Positions 16,303-25,491 of a DNA stretch of 64,000 nucleotides are shown here, one piece after another (position 1 is the stretch's first letter; each line of letters starts with the position of its first letter). The DNA comes from Pedobacter ginsenosidimutans (lineage in GTDB: Bacteria > Bacteroidota > Bacteroidia > Sphingobacteriales > Sphingobacteriaceae): contig NZ_LMZQ01000012.1 of the NCBI RefSeq assembly GCF_001442625.1, forward strand, positions 1 to 64,000, read 5' to 3'. The notes below the pieces were generated by a model. That model was not told where the DNA came from and did no database searches. It saw only the letters and a program-made list of their open reading frames with translations. A program made the position numbers and the translations under genes.

Positions 16303-16755
16303 ATGTACAACGAACATAGATGCCATTCGGGCAAGATGCATAGTCGCTTTGGCGCAGGAGAAGGAAGATTTGGAAGGCACTTTGGTGGTCCTTTCGGGCA
16401 CCACAAACACGCCATGTTTAACCAGGGCTTTAGAAAAGTAGCTGCTAATATAGAAGAAACAGAAACCAGCTTTATTATTGAGCTTTTTGCACCAGCTTTG
16501 GTTAAAGAAAATTTAAAGGTGGTTACTAAAGATGATGTATTAACCATTTCTTACCAAGCTAAAGAAGAAGCCGATTCGGCAAAAAAGTATAGCCGAAGAG
16601 AATATAGTAACGGCACTTTCGAAAGAGCTTTTGGTTTAAACGGAAAAGTTTTAGTAGAAAATATTTCAGCCAGTTATGCTGATGGAATTTTGAAGGTTAC
16701 TCTACCTAAAAACCCTGAAACGAATACACCAGAGAAAGATATTCTGGTAGACTAA
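16303..16755 (+). CDS. Hsp20/alpha-crystallin small heat-shock protein
   Basis: ATP-independent holdase chaperone, 150 aa. The N-terminal arm (1-45) is unusually Gly/His-rich (RFGRHFGGPFGHHKHAMF). The alpha-crystallin domain spans about 47-140, with IEETETSFIIELFAPALVKE, the SRREYSNGTFERAFGLNG strand region, and ASYADGILKVTLPK (the A-x-x-x-G-I-L-x-x-x-P signature). The tail EKDILVD lacks a clear IXI motif. It is the last gene of the His-rich operon, followed by a strong terminator. Likely stress-induced under the ECF sigma factor upstream (inference). Confidence 0.92.
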   Translation: MYNEHRCHSGKMHSRFGAGEGRFGRHFGGPFGHHKHAMFNQGFRKVAANIEETETSFIIELFAPALVKENLKVVTKDDVLTISYQAKEEADSAKKYSRREYSNGTFERAFGLNGKVLVENISASYADGILKVTLPKNPETNTPEKDILVD

Positions 16756-16776
16756 GTTTCGTCTATTATAATTTCC

Positions 16777-16813
16777 AAGCCCCGGTTGTTTATAACAACC
16801 GGGGCTTTTTTGT
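16777..16813 (+). terminator. Intrinsic terminator after hsp20
   Basis: Perfect 14-bp stem AAGCCCCGGTTGTT (16777-16790) with AACAACCGGGGCTT (16794-16807), loop TAT, then a T run. Confidence 0.93.
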
Positions 16814-16884
16814 TTTTATACTACCTAAAGCCTTGCCACATATGGGCTTCAAAATCACTTAATATATCGATATTAAAATGCGGT

Positions 16885-16915
16885 TTGCTATTAGCGGTAT
16901 TTTAAGGTACTTTTG
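16885..16915 (+). promoter_or_regulatory. Promoter of the DEAD-box helicase gene
   Basis: TTG 16885-16887 and TACTTTTG 16908-16915 with 20-nt spacing. It predicts a leader of roughly 15-20 nt to the TTG start codon at 16939. Confidence 0.6.
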
Positions 16916-16938
16916 CTAAAAGACATAAACACAATAGA

Positions 16939-18159
16939 TTGAATTTTAACGATTTTAATTTTAACCCCGATTTATACGAAGGCTTAATGGCCATGGGGTA
17001 TAAAAGCGCTACTCCAATACAAGAACAAGCCATCCCGGTAATTTTAGATAATCATGATCTGATTGCCTGCGCTCAAACCGGTACAGGAAAAACGGCCAGC
17101 TACCTTTTACCCGTAATGGATAAAATTAGCAAAGCTGCCGATAGGCACAACAATACCTTAATTCTGGCTCCAACACGCGAGCTTGCGCAACAGATCGATT
17201 TACAGGTTGAAGCATTAGCTTATTTTACCAATATCAGTTCTTTAGCAGTTTACGGTGGGGGAGATGGTATCGCTTACGAACAGCAAAAACGTTCTATGCG
17301 TGATGGCGTAGATATTATTATTGCCACTCCGGGCAGACTAATGGCACATTTATCTTCAGGTGTGTTAAAACTGGAACATTTGCAGCATTTAATTTTAGAT
17401 GAAGCAGATAGAATGTTGGATATGGGCTTCTACGATGACATTATCCGCATTATTAGCTACCTGCCAAAGAAAAGGCAAACACTTTTGTTTTCGGCTACAA
17501 TGGCACCGAAAATAAGAACCATGGCGGGTAAGATTTTGCACGAACCGAAGCAGATTACCATTTCAATTGCTAAACCTGCTGAAGGGATCGATCAACAAGC
17601 CTATAACATCCACGACCAACAGAAACAGGCCTTATTAACCGATATTTTTAAAAGCGGGCAATACAAAAGCAGTATCATTTTCGTTTCGACCAAAGAAAAA
17701 GTAAAAGCGCTGTATAAAACCTTTAAAGGATTGGGCATTAAAGCCGAAGCTTTTCACTCCGACCTAGGGCAGAAAGAACGCGAAGATATTTTACTGGCTT
17801 TCAAAAACAGGAGATTGCCAATTTTAATCGGAACTGACGTCTTATCCCGCGGAATCGACGTAGAAGGAATCGACCTGGTAATCAATTATGATGTTCCTGG
17901 CGATCCGGCTGATTACGTACACCGCATTGGCCGTACGGCAAGAGCTGCAACCAAAGGAACGGCCATTACATTGGTTAATGGAAGAGATAAACGTAAGTTC
18001 GATAACATCGAAAAATTAATCGAGAAGGAAGTTCCCCGCATGCCACTGCCAGAAAGCATAGCTGCAATGGAAATTACGCATGTGGAAGAAAAGAGACCTC
18101 AACATAAGGGCAAGAAAAAGGTTTGGAACAAAAAGAAAAAACCAAAGCCTTCTGTATAA
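16939..18159 (+). CDS. DEAD-box ATP-dependent RNA helicase (RhlE-like)
   Basis: A 406-aa RNA helicase with the full motif set: Q motif (GYKSATPIQEQAIP), motif I AQTGTGKT (about 51-58), Ia PTRELAQQ, GG, TPGR, motif II DEAD (about 154-157), motif III SAT, motif IV IIFVST, motif V and motif VI HRIGRTAR. A basic tail (HKGKKKVWNKKKKPKPS) probably contacts RNA. The start is TTG at 16939, because homologues begin with an MNFNDFNF-like sequence and no ATG occurs before residue 17. It has its own promoter and terminator. Likely in ribosome assembly or mRNA decay; the exact substrate is unknown. Confidence 0.94.
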   Translation: MNFNDFNFNPDLYEGLMAMGYKSATPIQEQAIPVILDNHDLIACAQTGTGKTASYLLPVMDKISKAADRHNNTLILAPTRELAQQIDLQVEALAYFTNISSLAVYGGGDGIAYEQQKRSMRDGVDIIIATPGRLMAHLSSGVLKLEHLQHLILDEADRMLDMGFYDDIIRIISYLPKKRQTLLFSATMAPKIRTMAGKILHEPKQITISIAKPAEGIDQQAYNIHDQQKQALLTDIFKSGQYKSSIIFVSTKEKVKALYKTFKGLGIKAEAFHSDLGQKEREDILLAFKNRRLPILIGTDVLSRGIDVEGIDLVINYDVPGDPADYVHRIGRTARAATKGTAITLVNGRDKRKFDNIEKLIEKEVPRMPLPESIAAMEITHVEEKRPQHKGKKKVWNKKKKPKPSV

Positions 18160-18166
18160 ATTATTT

Positions 18167-18204
18167 AAAACGCCATAAGTACATTTCTTATTGGCGTTTT
18201 CTTT
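18167..18204 (+). terminator. Intrinsic terminator after the helicase gene
   Basis: AAAACGCCATAAG pairs with CTTATTGGCGTTTT with a single bulge, followed by CTTTT. The 3' arm overlaps the -33 TTG of the next gene's promoter. Confidence 0.85.
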
Positions 18205-18219
18205 TATAAATTATCTTTG
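18191..18219 (+). promoter_or_regulatory. Promoter of the AEC transporter gene
   Basis: TTG 18191-18193, 18-nt spacer, TATCTTTG 18212-18219. The -7 box ends 8 nt before the ATG at 18228, so the mRNA should have an extremely short leader or be leaderless. Confidence 0.6.
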
Positions 18220-18227
18220 CGCTAACA

Positions 18228-19139
18228 ATGGCAAACTTCATTATTATAGGTTTATGCATTTTAGCCGGGATTCTTTTCAGAAAAAGCAAATCGCTACCCA
18301 AAGATGCGCACAAAGGCATTAATGCCTGGATTATCTATATCGCGCTACCAGCAGTTTCTTTTAAATATCTGCCACACATTACCTGGACTAAGGATCTATT
18401 TTTTCCTGTACTGGCACCAATTTGTGTCTGGCTATTTGGTTGGTTATTTATTACGCTATATAGTCGCATCCGGAATATTAGCAAATCCACTGCTGGCGGG
18501 TTAAAACTAACCAGTTCTTTAAGTAATACTTCATTTGTTGGGTTTCCTTTAATTGTGGCTTATTTTAGTGAAAAAGAACTGGCAGTCGCCATTATCTGTG
18601 ATCAGGTTACCTTTATGCTTTTATCTACGATTGGTGTTATTGTAGCCATACGCTCCTCGCAGAATCAAAAGTTAAGCGCAAAATTGGTGCTGAAAAAAGT
18701 ATCGACCTTTCCCCCGCTTATAGGTTGTTTTTTAGCGCTGACGCTCCCGCATATTATTGATCTTTCTTCATTAGATCCATTATTCGAGAAACTAGCGGAT
18801 ACGGTTGGCCCGTTGGCATTGTTTTCAATCGGTTTGCAGCTAAAATTTGGTGGTTGGTTTAGCGAATTGAAACACATTAGTTTTGCTTTATTGTATAAAC
18901 TGATTTTAGCGCCATTGGTAGTTTTAGTTATGGCACTTGTTTTAGGCATGAATGGAATGATTACCAAAATAACGATTTTCGAAATGGCTATGCCAACATT
19001 GGTAACCGCTGGTGTGGTAGCCGATCAGTATAACCTTAATCCAAAGCTTTCTAATTTGGTGGTTGGAATTGGAATTTTATTGTGTTTTATCACCACGGGT
19101 TTATGGTGGTTGGTGCTGACTTATTCTGGGTTGGTTTAA
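18228..19139 (+). CDS. AEC (auxin efflux carrier) family transporter
   Basis: Inner-membrane permease of 303 aa with about ten hydrophobic segments in two halves. The family pattern is visible in LPAVSFKYLPHI near residue 40, SNTSFVGFPLIVAYF (about 100-114) and EMAMPTLVTAGVVADQYNLNP near 248-268, the bacterial AEC transport-site regions. Members export or import organic anions such as malate or malonate, but the substrate cannot be told here. It is a single gene with a promoter almost abutting the start codon. Confidence 0.88.
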   Translation: MANFIIIGLCILAGILFRKSKSLPKDAHKGINAWIIYIALPAVSFKYLPHITWTKDLFFPVLAPICVWLFGWLFITLYSRIRNISKSTAGGLKLTSSLSNTSFVGFPLIVAYFSEKELAVAIICDQVTFMLLSTIGVIVAIRSSQNQKLSAKLVLKKVSTFPPLIGCFLALTLPHIIDLSSLDPLFEKLADTVGPLALFSIGLQLKFGGWFSELKHISFALLYKLILAPLVVLVMALVLGMNGMITKITIFEMAMPTLVTAGVVADQYNLNPKLSNLVVGIGILLCFITTGLWWLVLTYSGLV

Positions 19140-19154
19140 TGCTTATCTTTTTTT

Positions 19155-19349
19155 ACCACAGAGCCTACAGAGAGAAGGCACGGAGATCACAGAGGCTTGT
19201 ATGTTTAACCACAGATAAAAAGAATAGGCACAGATAGAACTTTAATTATGAGACGTCACCGTGAGTGGAGTTGAAGGTCTACTTCACAAGGTGACTTCTA
19301 TCTTCCATCACTTTATGTCCCTCTGTGTAAACTCGGTGAGCTCTGTGGT
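19155..19349. repeat. ACCACAGAG-terminal inverted-repeat element
   Basis: ACCACAGAG (19155-19163) and CTCTGTGGT (19341-19349) bound a 195-bp element with internal CACAGAGG, CCACAGATA and CTCTGTGTAAACTC fragments. Its termini match those at 8513-8604. It occupies most of the gap between two convergent genes and has no coding capacity. Confidence 0.6.
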
Positions 19350-19353
19350 TAAC

Positions 19354-19387
19354 AAAAAAAAGCCGCAAAATTTCTTCTGCGGCTCCT
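19354..19387 (-). terminator. Intrinsic terminator of the C1 peptidase gene
   Basis: On the minus strand AGCCGCA (19384-19378) pairs with TGCGGCT (19367-19361), followed by a T run (A run at 19354-19360 on the plus strand). Confidence 0.85.
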
Positions 19388-19405
19388 TTAATGATTTAGA
19401 TTTAG

Positions 19406-20599
19406 TTACAAAGCTAATTTTTTGGAAATTGCAGATGGAATACCTGCTTTGTTTAATAAAATTGCTGTTGTTTTATATTTTACGTAGTTTTTGGTTACAT
19501 ATAAGTATCCTTTATAATCGTTAGTCGCACCCCAGGAGTTTTTAACGATATAATATTCTTTACCTGTTTGATCTTTGGCTAAACCAACAATATGCATACC
19601 ATGATCATCAGTTGTTTGGTAATTATCAAACGCCAATTGGCGGTTCTCCTGCGTAATTTCCATCTCTGGCTGCGGGCCGTTAAACATATCTGCTTTCTGT
19701 TTCACGGTCATATCAGCGAAAGGCGTTTGCGGAACAAAAGCCACACCATTTTTCCAGCTGAAGTTTTTTTCGCTTACATCTGTAGCCCATGCAACAGTAT
19801 AACCACCTTTTAAAGCGTTATCGATAATGTCGGTTAACTCGTTTACTTTAACGTTATAAACCTGATCGAAAGACCAGTTATCAGGCACTAATAAAGTAAA
19901 TTTGCTATAGAAAGGATGATTGTTGAATGATGAAAGTTCTACATAGTTATCAGCATTTAAACCCACCACTTCCTGAGCGAAAGTTTTTGGCGTGTATTTT
20001 TTGCCATTATAGGTAAAGTTTTCTGGTACAGCACCTAAATAAGCATCAATTACACCAGTATAGGCTTTTAACCAGTTTGGGGTTAACTCGCCATTTGCAT
20101 TCTTTACAACAGCTTCTAAAACACCTTTTTCGATATCGCCAAGCTCTGCAGTTTTATTAATTTTAGTGCCATAATTTAATCCGGTATATACCTCTTGCGG
20201 AACTGCACCGTATTTTCTGTACATGTTGATTACATCGTGCAAAGCACCACCATCGCCTAATGAAACCGCACCATGCATACGCACGTAATTTTTACCTTTT
20301 TCTACATAAGCGTTACGGGCCGAAAAAAGTTGAGATAATGTTACTGGCTGTTTACCAGCTTTAATCATTTCTGATTCTAAAAATGAGTTGGTAGAGTAGC
20401 TCCAGCAAGTTCCTGAAGATCCTTGATTCTGAACTGGTGTATTGGCCAGGTTAATCACTTCAGTAAATTTAAAAGAAGAAGCACTGTTTTCGCTTTGGTT
20501 GTTTTTTAAAGAATTAACGAGATTGTCTTGCGCATAAGTCGCCGATATAGATAACGACAAAGCCAAACCAATCACACTGATTTTTGTGTAGTTGATCAT
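19406..20599 (-). CDS. Secreted C1-family cysteine peptidase (bleomycin hydrolase/PepC-like)
   Basis: Papain-fold aminopeptidase-like enzyme, 397 aa. The signal peptide MINYTKISVIGLALSLSISA ends near TYAQ, placing it outside the cytoplasm, unlike cytosolic PepC. The catalytic Cys is in QGSSGTCWSYS (Cys65), the His in DDHGMHIVGLAKD and the Asn in YIVKNSWGATNDY (about 345-375). The frame is open to 20683, but the upstream codons do not form a signal peptide, so ATG 20599 was chosen. It is a single gene with its own terminator. Probably degrades peptides in the periplasm or at the cell surface. Confidence 0.9.
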   Translation of the reverse strand: MINYTKISVIGLALSLSISATYAQDNLVNSLKNNQSENSASSFKFTEVINLANTPVQNQGSSGTCWSYSTNSFLESEMIKAGKQPVTLSQLFSARNAYVEKGKNYVRMHGAVSLGDGGALHDVINMYRKYGAVPQEVYTGLNYGTKINKTAELGDIEKGVLEAVVKNANGELTPNWLKAYTGVIDAYLGAVPENFTYNGKKYTPKTFAQEVVGLNADNYVELSSFNNHPFYSKFTLLVPDNWSFDQVYNVKVNELTDIIDNALKGGYTVAWATDVSEKNFSWKNGVAFVPQTPFADMTVKQKADMFNGPQPEMEITQENRQLAFDNYQTTDDHGMHIVGLAKDQTGKEYYIVKNSWGATNDYKGYLYVTKNYVKYKTTAILLNKAGIPSAISKKLAL

Positions 20600-20710
20600 T
20601 TTTTTATGAATAATTAATAATTCAGCGAATGTAAAAATACTTGTTGATTTGGCGCCGGAAAATTTGTAATAAATCGATAACATCGGTCATTTTATTGCAA
20701 CAATGTTGAA

Positions 20711-22138
20711 TTAACATTCTGGCAAACTGATCGGAATATTGGTTGCCAATCCTCCATCAGATGTTTCTTTGTATTTGGCATTCATATCTAGGGCGGTTTC
20801 CCACATGGTATTTACCACTGCATCTAAACTTACTTTAGCCTTATCAGGGTTGCTTTGTAGGGCTAGCTGACTGGCTGTGATGGCTTTAATAGCGCCCATG
20901 GTGTTTCTTTCGATGCAAGGGATTTGCACCAAACCCCCAATCGGATCGCAGGTTAAACCCAGGTGATGTTCCATGGCAATTTCTGCTGCCATTAAAACCT
21001 GTCTTTGCGAGCCACCTAAACACTCTGTTAGCGCTGCTGCAGCCATGGCTGAGGAAACGCCAATTTCGGCCTGACATCCGCCCATAGCGGCTGATATTGT
21101 TGCTCCTTTTTTGAAGATACTGCCTATTTCTGAAGCACAGGCAATAAACTGGATGATTTTTTCTTCGCTGTAACCATCACAAAAGGTAATGAAATATTGT
21201 AATACGGCTGGAATTACGCCTGCAGCACCATTGGTAGGGGCCGTTACAACACGACCAAAAGATGCATTTTCTTCGTTAACCGCTAACGCGAAACAGCTTA
21301 CCCAATCTAAAGTATAATTAAAGCCGTTTCCACCTTTTCTAATGGCTTCTACCCAGCTATTGTAATCTGAATATTCACTTTTACCAATTAACCGTTTATT
21401 TAGCGGAAATGCCCTTCGCGCCACATTTAAACCGCCTGGTAAAAAACCTGTGGTATGACATCCGCGATAAATACAGTCGCGCATAACCGCAAAATGCTGC
21501 AGGATGCCTTTTTTTGTCTCTGCTTCGGTGCGCCAGGCCAGTTCGTTCTCCATTACGATTTCACTCACCTTTAAACCTGTAGATAAACACCAATGTAAAA
21601 GGTCTTTTGCTTTTTCTACAGGGAAGGGAAGGTCTACCTGTGGTTTTTTACTATTGTCTTCGCCTTCTTTTACCACAAAACCACCACCAATAGAGTAATA
21701 GGTTTCTGAAAACGCTTTTCCATCTTTTAAAAATGCCTGAAAAGTAACCGCATTTGGGTGAAAGGGCAAACTTTCGGCAAAAAGAAAAAGCAAGTCGTTA
21801 TCGTAATCAAAATCAAGAATTAAATGATCAGCAAGATTTAATTTCTTATCTCTTTGGATGCTTTCGAAAGTAGGGGTAACGGCATCAACATCAAAAGTTA
21901 CCGGATCAGCTCCTGTTAAACCGAGTAGAATAGCTACATCAGTTCCATGGCCTTTACCTGTTTTGGCAAGCGAACCATAAAGCAATATTTTTATACCCTC
22001 AATTTCATCAATCAAATTGTTTTGAGCAAGCGAAGCTGTAAACTGTTGTGCGGCCCGCCATGGGCCTAAGGTATGTGAGCTGGATGGGCCTATGCCTATT
22101 TTAAAAATATCGAAAACTGAAATCTGTTCCTTGATCAT
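20711..22138 (-). CDS. sdaA: L-serine ammonia-lyase (single-chain, iron-sulfur)
   Basis: Deaminates L-serine to pyruvate and ammonia using a [4Fe-4S] cluster, 475 aa. The N-terminal beta domain starts with [19 protein letters not shown] (about 9-27). The C-terminal alpha domain has [30 protein letters not shown] and the cluster Cys residues in [17 protein letters not shown] (about 397-413). Both domains are fused, as in E. coli SdaA. ATG at 22138. It is monocistronic; the AT-rich restriction-modification island begins just upstream, in divergent orientation. Confidence 0.95.
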   Translation of the reverse strand: MIKEQISVFDIFKIGIGPSSSHTLGPWRAAQQFTASLAQNNLIDEIEGIKILLYGSLAKTGKGHGTDVAILLGLTGADPVTFDVDAVTPTFESIQRDKKLNLADHLILDFDYDNDLLFLFAESLPFHPNAVTFQAFLKDGKAFSETYYSIGGGFVVKEGEDNSKKPQVDLPFPVEKAKDLLHWCLSTGLKVSEIVMENELAWRTEAETKKGILQHFAVMRDCIYRGCHTTGFLPGGLNVARRAFPLNKRLIGKSEYSDYNSWVEAIRKGGNGFNYTLDWVSCFALAVNEENASFGRVVTAPTNGAAGVIPAVLQYFITFCDGYSEEKIIQFIACASEIGSIFKKGATISAAMGGCQAEIGVSSAMAAAALTECLGGSQRQVLMAAEIAMEHHLGLTCDPIGGLVQIPCIERNTMGAIKAITASQLALQSNPDKAKVSLDAVVNTMWETALDMNAKYKETSDGGLATNIPISLPEC

Positions 22139-22244
22139 TATGAATATAGTTACACAAAGCTAAGATAAGTTTTTGAGGAATTTGCTTAGGTTTGCAGACT
22201 GAAATTTTAAAATTAATTTTAGCTAAAAAAATTAGTAATTTGAC

Positions 22245-22252
22245 TATCTTTG
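22245..22252 (+). promoter_or_regulatory. -7 box upstream of the restriction-modification island
   Basis: TATCTTTG fits TAnnTTTG. No clear -33 TTG is present. It lies about 122 nt before the methylase ATG, so the leader would be long. Confidence 0.35.
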
Positions 22253-22374
22253 TTAGTTGTTAGAAACTTAAGTAACAATTATTAAGATAAATTTATTAGT
22301 TTAATTTACTATCGTGTTTAGAAGCTAAAGGTTTCTGTAAAAATCAAACAGCTGAATATAGTTATAAAATAAAA

Positions 22375-25300
22375 ATGGACCACTCTGTAATAAACGATTT
22401 AGATATTATTGATTTTGCGAAAGACTGCAAATTGTTTGATATCAATTTGTTTCAAAAAGAAAAATATGGTATTGTCCAAGTTTATGAAAATGAAAATCAA
22501 CCAGTAATCTTTTTAAAAGAAGTTGATTCATTCGATTTTATAACATTAAAATTAATTGCTGAAATCCATAAAATTTGTTGGAATTTTCAAAAAGTTCTTT
22601 TTTTATACGTTTATACAAAAACGGAAATCAGAATTTATAATTGCTCTGAAAAGCCATTTGGCTTTAATGAAGAAACTAGAGAAAATGAAATCGTAAATAA
22701 GTTAGAAAATATAGAACTTTATTCTTGCAAACAGACCGACAAAGAAAAACTTCAATTATTAAATATAATATTTTCAAGAATTGCTATCGATACTGGGTTT
22801 GTCTGGTCTTCAAATGAAGCAGTCGAAATCAGAAAGAATATTAAACTTCAAAATAGGGTTGATAAATATCTGATCCAAAGCCTTATTAAAACTGCAGATG
22901 CATTAGATAAAAGAGGACTAAAAAATAAATTCATCATCCACAAATTGATTATGCGTTCTCTGTTTTTGTTTTATTTGGAGGACAGAAAAGCAACTTCTCA
23001 AGAATTGTATCAGTCTTTTTTACCAAATGCAAATTCCTTTTTTGATATTTTAGACAACGTTGAAGCAACCTATAATTTGTTTGAAAAATTAGCAGATGAC
23101 TTTAATGGAAGTCTTTTCAATTTTGAAGATAAAGAGAAGGATTCTGTTACAAAGGAACATTTAAAATTAATTAAAAATTGCTTTTTTGATGGCTATGTAG
23201 ATGAGGTTAATCCAATCTTATTTAGAGATGAAAAATTATTTGATTTTAGTATTATTAGAATCGAACTATTAAGTGAAATCTATGAGAATTTCTTATCAGA
23301 ACTAGACAAGAAAGAGAAAAAAGATACAGGAACTTTCTACACTCCACCATCATTGGTTGAACTAATTTTAAACGAAAAGCTACCCGTTAAAAATAAGGAG
23401 TCAGAATACAATATAAAAACTTTGGACCCAAGCTGTGGCTCGGGAATTTTCTTGGTTCAAAGTTTTAAAAGATTAGTCAAGCGCTATGAAAATAAGCATA
23501 ATAAAAAACTAAACAATTTTAATGTTTTAGTTGATATTTTAAAAGCTAATATTTTTGGGATTGAATTTGATCCAAAATCCATAAAAGTTGCAGCTTTTAG
23601 CTTGTATTTGGCATTATTAGATAATCTTGATCCAAAAACAGGTTGGTGGAACAAAATCATTCAATTTCCTTATTTAATTAATGATCCTGACGACACAAGT
23701 TTAAAAGAATCCGGAAATAATCTTTTTAAAAGAGATACCATTTCTGATTTATCTGATATTCAGGAATTGCAAAATTTCGATTTAATTGTAGGAAATCCAC
23801 CTTTCGGAACTAAAAATTTATTACCAACAATTACAGCATATTGTAAAAAGGAAAACTTTGCTCAAGAAATGGTTTTACCGTTCTTGCACAAAGCGACCCT
23901 TTTAGCTCCTAAAGGAAAAATTGCATTAATCTTCAACACTAAAGTGTTAACAAACACAGGCGGAACTTACCAAAATTTCAGAAAATGGTTGTTCAATGAA
24001 AACTATGTGGAAAAAATATATAATTTTTCCATTTTAAGAAAGGCTCCAAAATTTTCAGGCGGACAGCTTTTCGGTTCTGCAGTAGGACCAATAAGTATTG
24101 TTTTTTATCAAAATGAAAAACCCGAAAATCCAAAAGATACAATAACTTATTACGCCCCTAAAACATATATTAAAAATGACATTTTAGAAGGAATTGTTAT
24201 TGATTCATCTGATGAGAAACATTTGCCAAGAACAGAATGCGAGAAGAAAGATTCTAAAATCTGGAAAATAGCAATGTGGGGAAGTTATTTCGATTTTGAA
24301 CTGCTTGAAAAACTTTTTGAATCTAAATCATTAAGACAGGATTTAATAAAAAATAATATCAAAAATGGAGTTGGCTTTCAATTATTAACAAATAAAAAGG
24401 ATAAGAAATTAAAAAGTCAATTTATATCTGACAGCAAATTTTTAGATGCCGATTGTATTGAAAGGTACACATCTCAAAATTCAAATTTAAAAGGGATAAA
24501 CACTTCAATAAAGACCGAAATAGCAAAAAAATTTTATGGAATTGATGATAAATTATTATTTGCTAATGAATTTGAGAACATATCGTATTTCAGAAGGTTA
24601 GGAGATTTGGATGCATATCTTGCACCACATTTATTGCTTAAAAAAGGATTGATTAACAATCAAATTTGCGCATCATATCTTGATAAGGCTTGTACTTTTA
24701 GAGATGGTGTTTATGGTTTTTATTCATTAGATGAGAACGAAGATTATTTAAAAGTAATAACTGTATTATTAAATTCAAAAATTAGCTCATACTTCCTTTT
24801 CTTAACCATTTCATCATACGGAATTGAAAGGGAACAGATTATGAAAAATGAATTTCTTACCTTACCCTATTCAATAAGTGAGGAAATTAAATTGAAACTT
24901 GTTGATCCATTTAATAGGATTTTCCAAGCCAAAAAAAATGATGAGAAAAATGGAGCAGAATCTGATATTTCATTTTTGGAAAGAGAAATTGACCAGATTA
25001 TTTATAATGATATTTTAAAATTGACGGTTGATGAGCAAATTATTATTCAAGATACTTTAGATTTCAGTCTAGATTTATTTGAACGACAAGCAAATTCAGA
25101 TGCTGTAAAACCAGTTTTTAAAATTGGTCATTTCATTAACAGAATAGTCAAAGAGCTCAACGATTGGTTGGACGATGTAGATTTAAAAGTTTCAGCAACG
25201 CATTACTTAATAGATAATAAATGTCCATTATATATGGTAAAGTTATCTTTTGGTAGTGAACAAAAAGAGACAGTAATCTCAAAAGAAAATATAGGACAAG

Positions 25301-25491
25301 AACTTAAAATTTTAGATAAAAAACTTTGGAATGAAGAAGGAAAAAATCTTTATTTCAAGAAAAAATTAAATTATTTTGATGGAGACGATGTGTACATCAT
25401 AAAACCAAATCAAAGAAGATTTTGGAGTCAAACTGCTGCTATGGAAGATAGTAAATCTTTGTTAGTAGAAATAGCAAAAGGAAATGGCTAA
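22375..25491 (+). CDS. N6-adenine DNA methyltransferase of a restriction-modification-like system
   Basis: A 1038-aa Eco57I-type class I methylase. SAM-binding motif I is DPSCGSGIFLVQS (351-363) and catalytic motif IV NPPFG (474-478), the gamma-type N6-adenine order. An N-terminal region (about 1-300) of unclear role precedes it, and a C-terminal region (about 620-1030) probably holds target recognition and helical domains. The gene is much richer in AT than its neighbours, suggesting transfer. It overlaps by 8 bp with a PD-(D/E)XK nuclease gene. Length and layout resemble type IIG or BREX PglX-like methylases, but no other BREX gene is present. Whether the N-terminus cuts DNA is not evident. 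Confidence 0.88.
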   Translation: MDHSVINDLDIIDFAKDCKLFDINLFQKEKYGIVQVYENENQPVIFLKEVDSFDFITLKLIAEIHKICWNFQKVLFLYVYTKTEIRIYNCSEKPFGFNEETRENEIVNKLENIELYSCKQTDKEKLQLLNIIFSRIAIDTGFVWSSNEAVEIRKNIKLQNRVDKYLIQSLIKTADALDKRGLKNKFIIHKLIMRSLFLFYLEDRKATSQELYQSFLPNANSFFDILDNVEATYNLFEKLADDFNGSLFNFEDKEKDSVTKEHLKLIKNCFFDGYVDEVNPILFRDEKLFDFSIIRIELLSEIYENFLSELDKKEKKDTGTFYTPPSLVELILNEKLPVKNKESEYNIKTLDPSCGSGIFLVQSFKRLVKRYENKHNKKLNNFNVLVDILKANIFGIEFDPKSIKVAAFSLYLALLDNLDPKTGWWNKIIQFPYLINDPDDTSLKESGNNLFKRDTISDLSDIQELQNFDLIVGNPPFGTKNLLPTITAYCKKENFAQEMVLPFLHKATLLAPKGKIALIFNTKVLTNTGGTYQNFRKWLFNENYVEKIYNFSILRKAPKFSGGQLFGSAVGPISIVFYQNEKPENPKDTITYYAPKTYIKNDILEGIVIDSSDEKHLPRTECEKKDSKIWKIAMWGSYFDFELLEKLFESKSLRQDLIKNNIKNGVGFQLLTNKKDKKLKSQFISDSKFLDADCIERYTSQNSNLKGINTSIKTEIAKKFYGIDDKLLFANEFENISYFRRLGDLDAYLAPHLLLKKGLINNQICASYLDKACTFRDGVYGFYSLDENEDYLKVITVLLNSKISSYFLFLTISSYGIEREQIMKNEFLTLPYSISEEIKLKLVDPFNRIFQAKKNDEKNGAESDISFLEREIDQIIYNDILKLTVDEQIIIQDTLDFSLDLFERQANSDAVKPVFKIGHFINRIVKELNDWLDDVDLKVSATHYLIDNKCPLYMVKLSFGSEQKETVISKENIGQELKILDKKLWNEEGKNLYFKKKLNYFDGDDVYIIKPNQRRFWSQTAAMEDSKSLLVEIAKGNG

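Noticed and set aside
19261..19524. 87-aa plus-strand ORF
   Set aside because: It spans an intergenic repeat, a minus-strand terminator and the end of the C1 peptidase gene; no independent support.
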